NCBI RefSeq assembly: GCF_014649695.1 | Contig: NZ_BMTN01000021.1 | Coordinates: forward strand, 62,001 to 126,000 | Direction: 5' to 3' | Source: Streptomyces kurssanovii | GTDB taxonomy: Bacteria > Actinomycetota > Actinomycetes > Streptomycetales > Streptomycetaceae | DNA length: 64,000 nucleotides | Shown here: one piece after another, positions 26,370 to 36,033 of the stretch | Layout of the letters: every line of letters begins with the position of its first letter | How positions within the stretch are numbered: position 1 is the stretch's first letter | The notes under the pieces: model-generated | The model's database searches: none | What the model was told of the DNA's origin: nothing | What the model saw: the letters and a program-made list of their open reading frames with translations, nothing else | Translations under genes and position numbers: made by a program

Positions 26370-27923
26370 GTGTCGGCCAGCACATCCCGTACGCTCCCGC
26401 CGGAGATCGCCGAGTCCGAGTCTGTGATGGCGCTCATCGAGCGGGGAAAGGCTGATGGGCAGATCGCCGGCGATGACGTGCGTCGTGCCTTCGAAGCTGA
26501 CCAGATTCCGCCAACCCAGTGGAAGAATGTTCTGCGCAGCCTCAATCAGATCCTCGAGGAAGAGGGTGTGACGCTGATGGTCAGTGCAGCGGAGTCGCCG
26601 AAGCGCGCCCGCAAGAGCGTCGCAGCGAAGAGCCCGGCAAAGCGCACCGCCACCAAGACCGTCGCCGCCAAGACCACCACGGCGAAGACCGTCGCTGCCA
26701 CCGCGGCTCCGACGGCCGAGACCGTCGAGGTCCCGGCCGACGAGTCCTCGGAGACCGCACCCGCGAAGAAGGCGGCCGCCAAGAAGGCGACGGCCAAGAA
26801 GACGGTGGCGAAGAAGACCACCGCCAAGAAGACGGCGGCGAAGAAGACCACCGCCAAGAAGGACAGCGACGACGCCGAGGGCGAGGAGCTGCTCGACGAG
26901 GCGCAGCCCGCGGGCAAGGGCGACGAGGAAGAGCCCGAGGGCGAGAGCAAGGGCTTCGTCCTCTCCGACGACGACGAGGACGACGCGCCGGCGCAGCAGG
27001 TCGCGGTCGCCGGTGCCACCGCCGACCCGGTCAAGGACTACCTGAAGCAGATCGGCAAGGTCCCCCTGCTCAACGCCGAGCAGGAGGTCGAGCTCGCCAA
27101 GCGCATCGAGGCCGGTCTGTTCGCCGAGGACAAGCTGGCGAACTCCGACAAGCTGGCGCCGAAGCTCAAGCGCGAGCTCGAGATCATCGCCGAGGACGGC
27201 CGTCGCGCCAAGAACCACCTGCTGGAGGCCAACCTCCGGCTGGTCGTCTCGCTGGCCAAGCGCTACACGGGCCGCGGCATGCTCTTCCTGGACCTGATCC
27301 AGGAGGGCAACCTCGGTCTGATCCGCGCGGTCGAGAAGTTCGACTACACCAAGGGCTACAAGTTCTCCACGTACGCCACCTGGTGGATCCGTCAGGCGAT
27401 CACCCGCGCCATGGCCGACCAGGCCCGCACCATCCGTATCCCGGTGCACATGGTCGAGGTCATCAACAAGCTCGCGCGCGTCCAGCGCCAGATGCTCCAG
27501 GACCTGGGCCGCGAGCCCACCCCGGAGGAGCTGGCCAAGGAGCTCGACATGACCCCTGAGAAGGTCATCGAGGTCCAGAAGTACGGCCGTGAGCCGATCT
27601 CGCTGCACACCCCGCTCGGCGAGGACGGCGACAGCGAGTTCGGTGACCTGATCGAGGACTCCGAGGCGGTCGTCCCGGCCGACGCGGTCAGCTTCACCCT
27701 CCTGCAGGAGCAGCTCCACTCGGTGCTCGACACCCTGTCCGAGCGTGAGGCGGGCGTGGTGTCCATGCGCTTCGGTCTCACGGACGGCCAGCCGAAGACC
27801 CTGGACGAGATCGGCAAGGTCTACGGCGTGACGCGAGAGCGCATCCGGCAGATCGAGTCCAAGACGATGTCCAAGCTGCGTCACCCGTCGCGGTCGCAGG
27901 TCCTGCGCGACTACCTCGACTAG
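26370..27923 (+). CDS. hrdB: Principal RNA polymerase sigma factor HrdB
   Basis: HrdB directs housekeeping transcription and is essential in Streptomyces. The 517-aa protein has an N-terminal conserved segment, a Lys/Ala-rich repeat tract ([14 protein letters not shown], about 80-175), an acidic stretch, and then sigma-70 regions. Region 1.2 is [16 protein letters not shown], region 2 includes [20 protein letters not shown] and [13 protein letters not shown], and region 4 ends [20 protein letters not shown]. The GTG at 26370 ([16 protein letters not shown]) follows GAGAGG and matches the known start; a longer frame from 26253 is rejected. A strong terminator follows. Confidence 0.98.
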   Translation: MSASTSRTLPPEIAESESVMALIERGKADGQIAGDDVRRAFEADQIPPTQWKNVLRSLNQILEEEGVTLMVSAAESPKRARKSVAAKSPAKRTATKTVAAKTTTAKTVAATAAPTAETVEVPADESSETAPAKKAAAKKATAKKTVAKKTTAKKTAAKKTTAKKDSDDAEGEELLDEAQPAGKGDEEEPEGESKGFVLSDDDEDDAPAQQVAVAGATADPVKDYLKQIGKVPLLNAEQEVELAKRIEAGLFAEDKLANSDKLAPKLKRELEIIAEDGRRAKNHLLEANLRLVVSLAKRYTGRGMLFLDLIQEGNLGLIRAVEKFDYTKGYKFSTYATWWIRQAITRAMADQARTIRIPVHMVEVINKLARVQRQMLQDLGREPTPEELAKELDMTPEKVIEVQKYGREPISLHTPLGEDGDSEFGDLIEDSEAVVPADAVSFTLLQEQLHSVLDTLSEREAGVVSMRFGLTDGQPKTLDEIGKVYGVTRERIRQIESKTMSKLRHPSRSQVLRDYLD

Positions 27924-27966
27924 GCCGCACCCGATCGAGGCGCGGGCACGCGCGGCGAACGGCTTC

Positions 27967-28003
27967 GAAGGGCCCGGATCCCCATGGGGGAGCCGGGCCC
28001 TTC
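27967..28003 (+). terminator. hrdB terminator
   Basis: A perfect 11-bp stem (GAAGGGCCCGG / CCGGGCCCTTC) surrounds a loop that itself contains the palindrome CCCCATGGGG. It lies 44 bp after the hrdB stop. Confidence 0.85.
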
Positions 28004-28082
28004 GGCGTGGCGCGAGGGTGCGCGGGGCGGCCGGCTGGACGACTCTGGGTGGGATCGGATTCACGCAGAGTCAGGAGACCGT

Positions 28083-28913
28083 ATGCGTCGCCCCACTGCC
28101 CGAAGCCTCGCCGGGGTGCCGGCTCTGATCGCAGCAGCGGTCGTGACAACACCGGCGATGTCCTTCCCCGCCGCCGCCGACAGCGTCGTCGTCGGCGGGT
28201 ACGAGGTTCCTGCCGACGACAGTCCATGGGTGGTCGCGCTGGCCAGCCGTGACCGGTTCGGCCCAGCGCGAAGCGGACAGTTCTGCGGAGGTGTGGTCGT
28301 GGCGCCCACCAAGGTGATGACAGCAGCCCACTGTCTCAGCAACGCCGTCCTCGGCAAGGACGCGTCGTCCGTGCGTGATCTGCGGGTCATCGCGGGCCGC
28401 TCGAAGCTCGCCGGTGCCGGCGGTCAGGAGGTGCCCGTACGGGAAACGTGGGTCGCGCCCGGGTACGACCCGGTGACGAACAGTCCCGACATGGCGCTGC
28501 TGACCCTCGCGAAGGCCCTGCCCGAGGATCATGTGCTGCCGGTGGCGGGGGCCGGGGACCCGGCGTACGAGGTGGGGACGGCTGCGACCGTCTACGGCTG
28601 GGGTGACACACAGGGCAACGGCAGTTACGCGTCGTCGCTGCGGGCGGCGAAGGTGTCGGTCCTGCCGGACGAGACATGCGCCAACGCCTACCCCGGCGGA
28701 CAGGGCAGCAGGTACAAACCTTCCACGATGGTGTGCGCGGGCGATCCCCAGGGCGGACACGATGCCTGCCAGGGGGACAGCGGGGGGCCGCTGGTCGCCC
28801 GGGGGAGGCTCATCGGCCTGGTCTCCTGGGGCAGTGGCTGCGGGCGCCCTGACGGGCCTGGCGTCTACACGCGGGTCTCCGCGGTGGTGCTGCGGGCGGT
28901 CGGAGCCGACTGA
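28083..28913 (+). CDS. Secreted trypsin-like serine protease (S1 family)
   Basis: The 276-aa protein has a signal peptide (about 1-32, ending AAADS). A chymotrypsin fold begins VVVGGYEVP, the usual processed N-terminus. All three catalytic residues are present: His in TAAHCLS, Asp in PDMALL, Ser in GDSGGPL. An Asp six residues before the serine ([10 protein letters not shown]) predicts trypsin-like cleavage after Lys or Arg. Cysteines are positioned for disulfides. The start at 28083 follows CAGGAG. It acts outside the cell. Confidence 0.93.
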   Translation: MRRPTARSLAGVPALIAAAVVTTPAMSFPAAADSVVVGGYEVPADDSPWVVALASRDRFGPARSGQFCGGVVVAPTKVMTAAHCLSNAVLGKDASSVRDLRVIAGRSKLAGAGGQEVPVRETWVAPGYDPVTNSPDMALLTLAKALPEDHVLPVAGAGDPAYEVGTAATVYGWGDTQGNGSYASSLRAAKVSVLPDETCANAYPGGQGSRYKPSTMVCAGDPQGGHDACQGDSGGPLVARGRLIGLVSWGSGCGRPDGPGVYTRVSAVVLRAVGAD

Positions 28914-28958
28914 CAGGACCGGCCGGACGGCACCGGAAAAAGGTCACGGAACGAGAGC

Positions 28959-28992
28959 GGGCGGCTTCCCCCGGTGGCCGGGGGAGCCGCCC
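28959..28992. terminator. Bidirectional terminator
   Basis: A 15-bp stem with one bulged T (GGGCGGCTTCCCCCGG / CCGGGGGAGCCGCCC) and a TGG loop lies between convergent genes. Confidence 0.78.
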
Positions 28993-29038
28993 ATCGGCCG
29001 GTCCTGGACCGGCCCTTGGCTCGTCGGGATGTGAGGTG

Positions 29039-29269
29039 TCAGTGATCCTCTTCGCCGGTGTCTGCCGGCACGGCCGTCAGGCGGTCCGTCTCATCCTGTA
29101 TTTCCGCGGCGATCTTCTTGAGTTCCGGCTCGAACTTGCGCCCGTGGTGGGCACAGAAGAGCAGTTCACCACCGCTGATCAGTACGACGCGCAGATAAGC
29201 CTGGGCGCCGCAGCGGTCGCAGCGGTCAGCGGCCGTCAGCGGGCTCGCGGGGGTCAGAACAGTAGTCAC
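29039..29269 (-). CDS. Small zinc-finger-like protein (DUF7455)
   Basis: The 76-aa protein has CDRCG near residue 17 and CAHHGRKF near 39, a likely zinc site of two cysteines plus Cys/His. A helical, charged tail follows. It is conserved near hrdB and parE in Streptomyces as far as I recall. Function is unknown. It has a GTG start at 29269 and converges on the protease gene. Confidence 0.8.
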   Translation of the reverse strand: MTTVLTPASPLTAADRCDRCGAQAYLRVVLISGGELLFCAHHGRKFEPELKKIAAEIQDETDRLTAVPADTGEEDH

Positions 29270-29702
29270 GTCGCCTCTTCTCTAGCTCGACGAGCTGTCG
29301 TACCAGGGTCAACATCCAACCAGGCCGAAAACGTTCCCGCTCGTGGCTTTTCCTCGAAACTTTTTCCCGAGGTGGCTGTCTGCTGCCGGTTGGCGGCGAA
29401 TGAGCCGTATTGCTTCGCTCTACGGATTTCGCGTTGCTTGTCTCGTTTGGCCCTCCCGGCCGGGTTGCCGGTTGTTGATGAGGACGTGCCCGGAGCCTAA
29501 ATGGTTCATGCCCCGATGGGAACGTGATGTGCACGTCACTCCATAGAGGGATCGAACACGCATGCGAAGCTGCACTAGCATGAGAAATCGGGTGGGTGGC
29601 GTTACATCGGCTCTACCAGGCCTCGGTACGCTCTGACCGGCGACCGACGCCGGGCCCGTACCCCCATTGGCCACATTTGAAATTCAGCGAGGAGCGAACC
29701 GC
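29270..29702. other. 433-bp intergenic region before parE
   Basis: No gene is seen. The left end, upstream of the DUF7455 gene, has the inverted repeat AGCTCG-A-CGAGCT. A near-palindrome GTGATGTGCACGTCAC lies at 29524-29539, about 165 bp before parE. It probably contains divergent promoters. The base composition is lower in GC than the flanking genes. Confidence 0.4.
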
Positions 29703-31829
29703 GTGACCGCCGAATCGTCCGTGCCGTCCACCGCACTGCTGACAGCAGACCGTGACGGCTCCAACTACACCGCGCGGCACCTGCTCGTCCTGGAGGGGCT
29801 CGAGGCGGTTCGCAAACGACCTGGCATGTACATCGGCTCGACCGACAGCCGCGGTCTCCTGCACTGCCTCTGGGAGATCATCGACAACTCCGTCGACGAG
29901 GCCCTCGGCGGCCACTGCGACCACATCGAGGTGATCCTCCACGAGGACGGCTCCGTCGAGGTCCGGGACAACGGCCGCGGCATCCCCGTGGACGTGGAGC
30001 CCAAGACCGGACTCTCCGGGGTCGAGGTCGTGATGACCAAGCTGCACGCCGGTGGCAAGTTCGGCGGTGGCTCCTACGCGGCGTCCGGCGGTCTCCACGG
30101 TGTCGGCGCCTCGGTGGTGAACGCGCTGTCCGCCCGCCTCGACGTCGAGGTCGACCGCGGTGGCGCGACCCACATGATCAGCTTCCGGCGCGGTGTGCCC
30201 GGCATCTTCACCGAGTCCGGCCCCGACGCCCCCTTCGACCCGGCGAACGGCCTGCGCAAGGGCAAGCGCGTCCCGAAGGCCAGGACGGGCACCCGTGTCC
30301 GTTACTGGGCGGACCGCCAGATCTTCCTCAAGGACGCCAAGCTCTCCCTGGAGACGCTGCACCAGCGCGCCCGCCAGACCGCCTTCCTCGTCCCCGGCCT
30401 GACCATCGTCGTCCACGACGAGCGCGGCCTGACCGACGCCGGCGGCGAGGGCAAGAGCGTGGAGACCTTCCGCTTCGACGGGGGGATCAGCGAGTTCTGC
30501 GAGTACCTGGCCCAGGACAAGCCGGTCTGTGACGTGCTGAGGCTCACCGGCCAGGGCACGTTCAAGGAGACCGTCCCGGTCCTCGACGAGCGCGGCCACA
30601 TGACCCCGAGGGAGGTCACCCGCGAGCTCGGCGTGGACATCGCCCTGCGCTGGGGCACCGGCTACGACACCACGCTCAAGTCCTTCGTCAACATCATCGC
30701 CACCCCCAAGGGCGGCACCCATGTGACCGGCTTCGAACGCTCCGTGACCAAGACGATGAACGAGGTGCTGCGCTCGGCCAAGATGCTGCGCGTGGCCGAG
30801 GACGACATCGTCAAGGACGACGCGCTGGAGGGCCTCACCGCCGTCGTCACCGTCCGCCTCGCGGAGCCGCAGTTCGAGGGCCAGACCAAGGAGGTCCTCG
30901 GCACCTCGGCGGCCAACAGGATCGTCGCCAACGTGGTGGCCAAGGAGCTGAAGGCCTTCCTGACGTCCACCAAGCGGGACGCCAAGGCGCAGGCCCGCGC
31001 GGTGCTGGAGAAGGCCGTGGCGGCCGCCCGTACGCGTATCGCTGCACGTCAGCACAAGGAGGCGCAGCGCAGGAAGACGGCCCTGGAGTCCTCGTCCCTG
31101 CCCGCCAAGCTGGCCGACTGCCGCAGCGACGACGTGGAGCGCAGCGAGCTCTTCATCGTCGAGGGCGACTCGGCGCTCGGCACCGCCAAGCTCGCGCGCA
31201 ACAGCGAGTTCCAGGCACTTCTGCCGATCCGCGGCAAGATCCTCAACGTACAGAAGTCGTCCGTCTCCGACATGCTGAAGAACGCCGAGTGCGGGGCGAT
31301 CATCCAGGTCATAGGAGCCGGCTCGGGCCGGACGTTCGACATCGACGCCGCCCGCTACGGCAAGATCGTCCTGCTGGTCGACGCCGATGTCGACGGCGCG
31401 CACATCCGCTGTCTGCTGCTGACGCTCTTCCAGCGCTACATGCGGCCCATGGTGGAGGCCGGCCGGGTGTTCGCCGCCGTGCCGCCGCTGCACCGGATCG
31501 AGCTGATCCAGCCCAAGAAGGGCCAGGACAAGTACGTCTACACGTACTCGGACAACGAGCTGCGGCAGACACTGCTGGAGTTCCAGCGCAAGGGTGTCCG
31601 CTTCAAGGACTCCATCCAGCGCTACAAGGGCCTCGGTGAGATGGACGCCGACCAGCTGGCGGAGACCACCATGGATCCGCGCCACCGGACCCTGCGACGG
31701 ATCAACATCGGGGACCTCGAGTCCTCCGAGCAGGTCTTCGACCTCCTCATGGGCAACGAGGTCGCTCCCCGTAAGGAGTTCATCACCAGTTCGGCGGCCA
31801 CTCTGGACCGCTCGCGCATCGACGCCTGA
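29703..31829 (+). CDS. parE: DNA topoisomerase IV subunit B
   Basis: ParE supplies ATP hydrolysis for decatenation of daughter chromosomes together with ParC, encoded 10 kb away. The 708-aa protein has the GHKL ATPase motifs (EIIDNSVDEA, DNGRGIPVD, GLHGVGASVVNALS). A transducer domain follows, then the TOPRIM domain (IVEGDSALG, DADVDGAHIRCLLL) and the C-terminal YKGLGEMDADQL segment. Its length suits actinobacterial ParE. The GTG at 29703 lies 8 bases after GAGGAG; the longer frame from 29667 has no ribosome site. Confidence 0.93.
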   Translation: MTAESSVPSTALLTADRDGSNYTARHLLVLEGLEAVRKRPGMYIGSTDSRGLLHCLWEIIDNSVDEALGGHCDHIEVILHEDGSVEVRDNGRGIPVDVEPKTGLSGVEVVMTKLHAGGKFGGGSYAASGGLHGVGASVVNALSARLDVEVDRGGATHMISFRRGVPGIFTESGPDAPFDPANGLRKGKRVPKARTGTRVRYWADRQIFLKDAKLSLETLHQRARQTAFLVPGLTIVVHDERGLTDAGGEGKSVETFRFDGGISEFCEYLAQDKPVCDVLRLTGQGTFKETVPVLDERGHMTPREVTRELGVDIALRWGTGYDTTLKSFVNIIATPKGGTHVTGFERSVTKTMNEVLRSAKMLRVAEDDIVKDDALEGLTAVVTVRLAEPQFEGQTKEVLGTSAANRIVANVVAKELKAFLTSTKRDAKAQARAVLEKAVAAARTRIAARQHKEAQRRKTALESSSLPAKLADCRSDDVERSELFIVEGDSALGTAKLARNSEFQALLPIRGKILNVQKSSVSDMLKNAECGAIIQVIGAGSGRTFDIDAARYGKIVLLVDADVDGAHIRCLLLTLFQRYMRPMVEAGRVFAAVPPLHRIELIQPKKGQDKYVYTYSDNELRQTLLEFQRKGVRFKDSIQRYKGLGEMDADQLAETTMDPRHRTLRRINIGDLESSEQVFDLLMGNEVAPRKEFITSSAATLDRSRIDA

Positions 31830-31850
31830 CCGGTACGACCGGTCGTGCAC

Positions 31851-31881
31851 CCAGGGGTGGAGCCGAGGACTCCACCCCTGG
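31851..31881 (+). terminator. parE terminator
   Basis: A perfect 12-bp stem (CCAGGGGTGGAG / CTCCACCCCTGG) with a 7-nt loop lies 21 bp after the parE stop. Confidence 0.85.
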
Positions 31882-31937
31882 TCCGATCCGGCCGGGCGCC
31901 CCGCTCCCTAGCATCGGTGCGACGGAGGAGGACACAC

Positions 31938-33123
31938 GTGCCCGGCGTGCCCAGGAGCAAATGGACCGAGTGGCCCACCCGCGAGGCCCTGTCCGGCATC
32001 GGTGTCCCGCGGGCCCGGCACGTGCTGGACATCGCGCTGCTCGCCGCCCTGTCGTCGTGGGCGGTGTCCAGCGCGTACACGTCCGAGGTCTTCCACGGCT
32101 GGGGGGCGGCGCTTCCGCCGCTGGGTCTCCTGGGCTGTGCGGCGTCCGCCACGCGCTACCACCGCACCACTCTCGATAACCGGCTGCCCGCCTCGCTGGG
32201 GCTGCTCGGCATCATCGCTGTCACCGGCCTCGGTGCGCACGCCGCCGGGGCGGATGTCCCGGCCATGGTGCTGTGGGTCTCGGTCGCCCTCATGGCGATC
32301 GAGCGGCTGCCGGTGGCCCCCGTCGTCGCGATCGTCACGCTTCCGGTGGCCGGATTCCTGCTGACCGCGGAGAGCGCGCTGGGAGCACTGCTCACCACCG
32401 CCGCCGTCGTGCTCGGCGGATGCGCCCTGCGTCTCGACGCCCAGGCGCGTGGCGCGGGCTTCCGGCTGCTCGCCCAGGAGCGGGCGGCCCGTGAGGCCGA
32501 GGCGGTCTCCGCCGCTCTCGCCGAGCGGGCCAGGATCGCCCGGGAGATCCACGATGTGCTGGCGCACAGCCTGTCGGCGCAGCTGGTGCATCTGGAAGCG
32601 GCTCGGCTGCAGATCGAACGAGGCCCGGAAGGGCCCTTCCGTGACCGCATCCTGGAGCGGGTCGTCGCCGCCCGCGGCATGGCCCGTGAAGGACTGGCGG
32701 AGACCCGGCAGGCGCTGTCGGCGCTGCGCGGTGAGATGGCGCCCGTGGAGGAGTACCTGCGGGAGCTGGCGGAAAGCGGTCCGGTGTTCACCGAAGTCAC
32801 CGGGGCGCGGCGGCAGTTGCCCGCGGACGCCTCCCAGGCGGTGCGCAGGGTGGCGCAGGAGGCGATGACCAGTCCGCAAGCACGCGCCGGGGGCGGTGGT
32901 CCGGATGCTGCTCGCCTACCTGGACGGCGAAGTGGTCCTGGAGGTGAGGGACTCGGGGAGACCCGCGGTGCCGGACGGGCCGGGGGCGTCCGGCGAGCTC
33001 GGAGGATCCGGCGCCGGGTACGGTCTGCTCGGTATGCGCGAGCGTGCGGAACTGCTCGGTGGCACGCTCGAGGCGGGACCGGAGGGGGAGGGGTTCATGG
33101 TGCGACTGCGGGTGCCGGCATGA
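31938..33123 (+). pseudogene. Two-component sensor histidine kinase (HPK7/DesK-like), frameshifted
   Basis: Four or five membrane segments (about 1-140) precede a dimerisation domain with the phosphoacceptor in REIHDVLAHSLSAQLVHLEAAR. The frame then reads QEAMT and is lost at about 32871. The rest of the ATPase domain, starting VRKHAPGAVVRMLLAYLDGEVVLEVRDSG and ending GYGLLGMRERAELLGGTLEAGP, continues one base out of phase to a stop at 33121-33123. A loss of two bases in the N-box asparagine codon would explain it. Without correction the kinase has no ATP site. The GTG at 31938 follows GGAGGAGG. The next gene overlaps its stop by 4 bp (ATGA). Confidence 0.82.
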
Positions 33124-33794
33124 CCGGGGAGATCGCGCGGGTCGTCGTCGCCGACGACCAGGCGGTGGTGCGCGAGGGCATCGTGATGCTGCTGGGACTG
33201 CTGCCCGGCATCGAGGTCGTCGGGTCGGCCAGGGACGGGGAGGAAGCTCTCGCCCTCGTCGCCCGACTGTCGCCCGACGTCGTCCTGATGGACCTGAGGA
33301 TGCCACGGGTCGACGGTGTGGAGGCCACCCGCCGCATCCGCGGCGAGTACCCCGCCACCCAGGTCGTCGTGCTCACCACCTACGCGGACGACGACTCGCT
33401 CTTCCCCGCGCTGCGGGCCGGCGCGCGGGGATACCTCACCAAGGACGCCGACGGGGACGAGATCGTACGGGCGATCCAGGACGTCGTCGCCGGCCGGGGC
33501 GGGCTGTCCCCGGTGGTCCAGCGGCGCCTGCTCGAACAGGTCACGGCGGAGCCGCCGCCCACCGGTCCCCGGCTGCCCGACGGGCTGACCGCCCGCGAGG
33601 GCGAGGTGCTCGCCCTGATCGCCGATGGCCTGGGGAACGTGGACATCGCCGGGAGGCTGGGTATCTCCACCGCCACCGTCAAGACCCACATCAACAACCT
33701 GTTCGCGAAGGCCGGCCTCCACGACCGGGCACAGGCGGTCCGGTACGCCTATCGGGAGGGTCTCGCGAAGCCTCCGGGGACAAACGTCACCTGA
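33120..33794 (+). CDS. Response regulator, NarL/LuxR family
   Basis: The 224-aa protein has a receiver domain (ADDQAVVREGI at the start, the phosphoacceptor Asp in DVVLMDLRMP, Lys in YLTKDADGD). A C-terminal LuxR helix-turn-helix follows (LTAREGEVLALIADG, IAGRLGISTATVKTHINNLFAK). It overlaps the preceding kinase by 4 bp and is its natural partner. Because of the kinase frameshift, its frame also runs on from the kinase N-terminus. Genes for a DUF485 protein and symporter follow 96 bp later and may be its targets. Confidence 0.93.
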   Translation: MTGEIARVVVADDQAVVREGIVMLLGLLPGIEVVGSARDGEEALALVARLSPDVVLMDLRMPRVDGVEATRRIRGEYPATQVVVLTTYADDDSLFPALRAGARGYLTKDADGDEIVRAIQDVVAGRGGLSPVVQRRLLEQVTAEPPPTGPRLPDGLTAREGEVLALIADGLGNVDIAGRLGISTATVKTHINNLFAKAGLHDRAQAVRYAYREGLAKPPGTNVT

Positions 33795-33890
33795 TGGGGT
33801 GAAGACCCCCAAAGAAGAGTCCTGGATCTTCCTACTCTGTCCATCCTTGGGCAGACGGCCGAAACGGTTCGTCGGCAAGGAGAAGTGAGC

Positions 33891-34367
33891 GTGGAGAAGC
33901 AGGAAGGCCCGGACACCGCCCAAGTGCGGCTGGAGGACCCGTGGTACGACGCGCTGGCCTCGGGCTGGAGCGACCGGGACAGCACCGGAGCCCCTGCCCC
34001 CGGCGCGCCACTCGGCGGGGAGGACCTGACGGCCGGACGCAGCGCCGCCGACATCTATCTGGAAGTGCAGCGCAGCGAGGCCTTCCAGGAAGTGCGCGCC
34101 CGCTACCGGCGGTTCGTCGTGCCCGCGTCCGCCGCCTTCCTCCTGTGGTACCTGGCGTACGTCGTCGCGGCCACGACCGCGCCGGGGCTGATGGCCAGGC
34201 CGGTCGCCGGGGCGGTCAACGTGGCGATGGTCGCGGGACTCGCACAGTTCCTGACCACCTTCCTGCTGACCTGGGCGTACACCCGCCACGCCAGGCTGCG
34301 GAGGGACCGGGCCGCGCTCGACCTGCGGTGGGACACGCAGGAGATGACGAGAGGGGCCGGGCGTTGA
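33891..34367 (+). CDS. DUF485 membrane protein
   Basis: DUF485 proteins accompany sodium:solute symporters of the ActP type. The 158-aa product has about 60 hydrophilic residues, then FQEVRARYRRFVVPASAAFLLWYLAYV and a second hydrophobic segment (NVAMVAGLAQFLTTFLLTWAYTRHA), two membrane helices. The GTG at 33891 is favoured because GGAG lies 8 bases upstream; the GTG at 33885 is too close. Its stop overlaps the symporter start (TTGA). Confidence 0.88.
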   Translation: MEKQEGPDTAQVRLEDPWYDALASGWSDRDSTGAPAPGAPLGGEDLTAGRSAADIYLEVQRSEAFQEVRARYRRFVVPASAAFLLWYLAYVVAATTAPGLMARPVAGAVNVAMVAGLAQFLTTFLLTWAYTRHARLRRDRAALDLRWDTQEMTRGAGR

Positions 34368-35986
34368 ACGGGGACCACCAGGCGCTCGCCCTGCTGCTGT
34401 TCAGCGCGTTCATCGCGGTCACCCTCGGCATCACCACCTGGGTGAGCCGCAACAGGCATGGTTCCGCGGAGGAGTTCTACGCGGGCGGGCGGCTGTTCTC
34501 CCCGATGGAGAACGGCTTCGCCATCGCCGGTGACTACATGTCGGCCGCCTCCTTCCTCGGCATCTCCGGGCTCATCGCGCTCTACGGCTACGACGGGATG
34601 CTCTACTCCGTGGGCTTCCTGGTCGCCTGGCTCGTCGTGCTCCTGCTCGTCGCCGAACTGGTGCGCAACTGCGGCCGGTTCACCCTCGCCGACGTCGTCG
34701 CCGCCAGGATGAAGGAACGGCCGGTGCGCATCGCGGCCGGCACCTCCTCGGTCACCGTCTCCGTCCTGTATCTGGTGGCGCAGATGGTGGGAGCCGGGAG
34801 CCTGGTCGCGCTGCTGCTGGGCGGCACGAGCGAGGCCGCCCGGTCGTGGACCGTCATCGGCGTGGGAGCGCTGATGGTGATCTACGTGTCCATGGGAGGG
34901 ATGCGGGCCACCACCTGGATCCAGATCGTGAAGGCCGTGCTGCTGATGGCGGGCGCGATCGCGATGACCGTGCTGGTTCTGATGCGGTTCCACGGCGACT
35001 TCGACCAGTTGCTCGACTCCGCCGCCGCACGCAGCGGTCACGGCAAGGACTTCCTCGCGCCGGGCCTCAGGTACGGCGGGGACTGGACCGCCCGTCTGGA
35101 CTTCATCAGCCTCGGCCTGGCGCTCGTCCTGGGCACGGCGGGACTGCCGCACATCCTGTCCCGCTTCTACACCGTGCCGACCGCGCGGGCCGCCCGCCGC
35201 TCGGTCGTCTGGTCCATCGGTCTGATCGGCAGCTTCTACCTGATGACGATCGTGCTCGGTTTCGGAGCGGCCGCCGTGGTCGGCACCGACGAGGTCCGGG
35301 CGTCGAACGCCGCCGGCAACACGGCCGTGCCGCTCCTCGCCCTCGACCTCGGCGGCGGGGCCGGTTCCACCGGGGGCGCCGTCCTGTTCGCAATCATGGC
35401 CGCCGTGGCCTTCGCGACCATCCTGGCCGTCGTCGCGGGGATCACGCTGGCCTCCTCTGCCTCTGTCGCGCACGACCTGTACGCGACGTTGCGGCGCCGG
35501 CGCGCTGCCGGGCCGGCGGGCGCGGAGGACGGCGACGGCCGGTACAGCGAGGTCGCCGTCGCCCGGATCGCCGCCGTCGGTATCGGCGCCGTCGCGATCG
35601 CGCTCGGTCTGCTGGCCCGCGACCTGAACGTCGCATTCCTCGTCGGCCTGGCCTTCGCCGTGGCAGCCTCCGCCAACCTGCCCGTCCTGCTCTACTCGCT
35701 GTTCTGGCGGAACTTCACCACACGCGGCGCCGTCTGGTCCGTCTACGGTGGCCTGGTGCCCGCGGTGCTGCTCGTGCTGGTGTCACCGGTCGTCTCCGGC
35801 AGTGAGCGGTCGTTCTTCCCGGGTGTGGACTTCCATGTCTTCCCGCTGGAGAACCCGGGGCTCGTCTCCATCCCGCTGGGCTTCCTGGCGGGCTGGATCG
35901 GCACGGTCGTCTCCTCCGAGCCGCCGGACGCGGCGAAGCACGCGGAGACCGAGGTACGGGCGCTGACGGGAGCGGGCGCCGTCTGA
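34364..35986 (+). CDS. Sodium:solute symporter family protein (acetate/monocarboxylate ActP-like)
   Basis: The 540-aa integral membrane protein has about 13 hydrophobic segments. It carries the family patterns EEFYAGGRLFSPMENGFAIAGDYMSAASFLG and GTAGLPHILSRFYTVP, typical of cation:acetate symporters. It likely imports acetate or a related short acid; the substrate is inferred. The start is a TTG at 34364 overlapping the stop of the DUF485 gene, indicating translational coupling. It converges on a CitA/CitB-type pair encoded on the other strand. Confidence 0.9.
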   Translation: MNGDHQALALLLFSAFIAVTLGITTWVSRNRHGSAEEFYAGGRLFSPMENGFAIAGDYMSAASFLGISGLIALYGYDGMLYSVGFLVAWLVVLLLVAELVRNCGRFTLADVVAARMKERPVRIAAGTSSVTVSVLYLVAQMVGAGSLVALLLGGTSEAARSWTVIGVGALMVIYVSMGGMRATTWIQIVKAVLLMAGAIAMTVLVLMRFHGDFDQLLDSAAARSGHGKDFLAPGLRYGGDWTARLDFISLGLALVLGTAGLPHILSRFYTVPTARAARRSVVWSIGLIGSFYLMTIVLGFGAAAVVGTDEVRASNAAGNTAVPLLALDLGGGAGSTGGAVLFAIMAAVAFATILAVVAGITLASSASVAHDLYATLRRRRAAGPAGAEDGDGRYSEVAVARIAAVGIGAVAIALGLLARDLNVAFLVGLAFAVAASANLPVLLYSLFWRNFTTRGAVWSVYGGLVPAVLLVLVSPVVSGSERSFFPGVDFHVFPLENPGLVSIPLGFLAGWIGTVVSSEPPDAAKHAETEVRALTGAGAV

Positions 35987-36033
35987 CGCCGGGGCGCGGG
36001 CCGTGATGTCCGACGGAGTCCGGGCCGGCTGCG

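Noticed and set aside
29524-29539. GTGATGTGCACGTCAC as a Crp site before parE
   Set aside because: The gap between GTGA and TCAC is 8 bp rather than 6, and the site is far from the gene.
31845-33794. A hybrid histidine kinase-response regulator
   Set aside because: The kinase ATPase domain is present but in another frame; the regulator has its own ATGA-overlapping start, so the fusion is an artefact of the frameshift.
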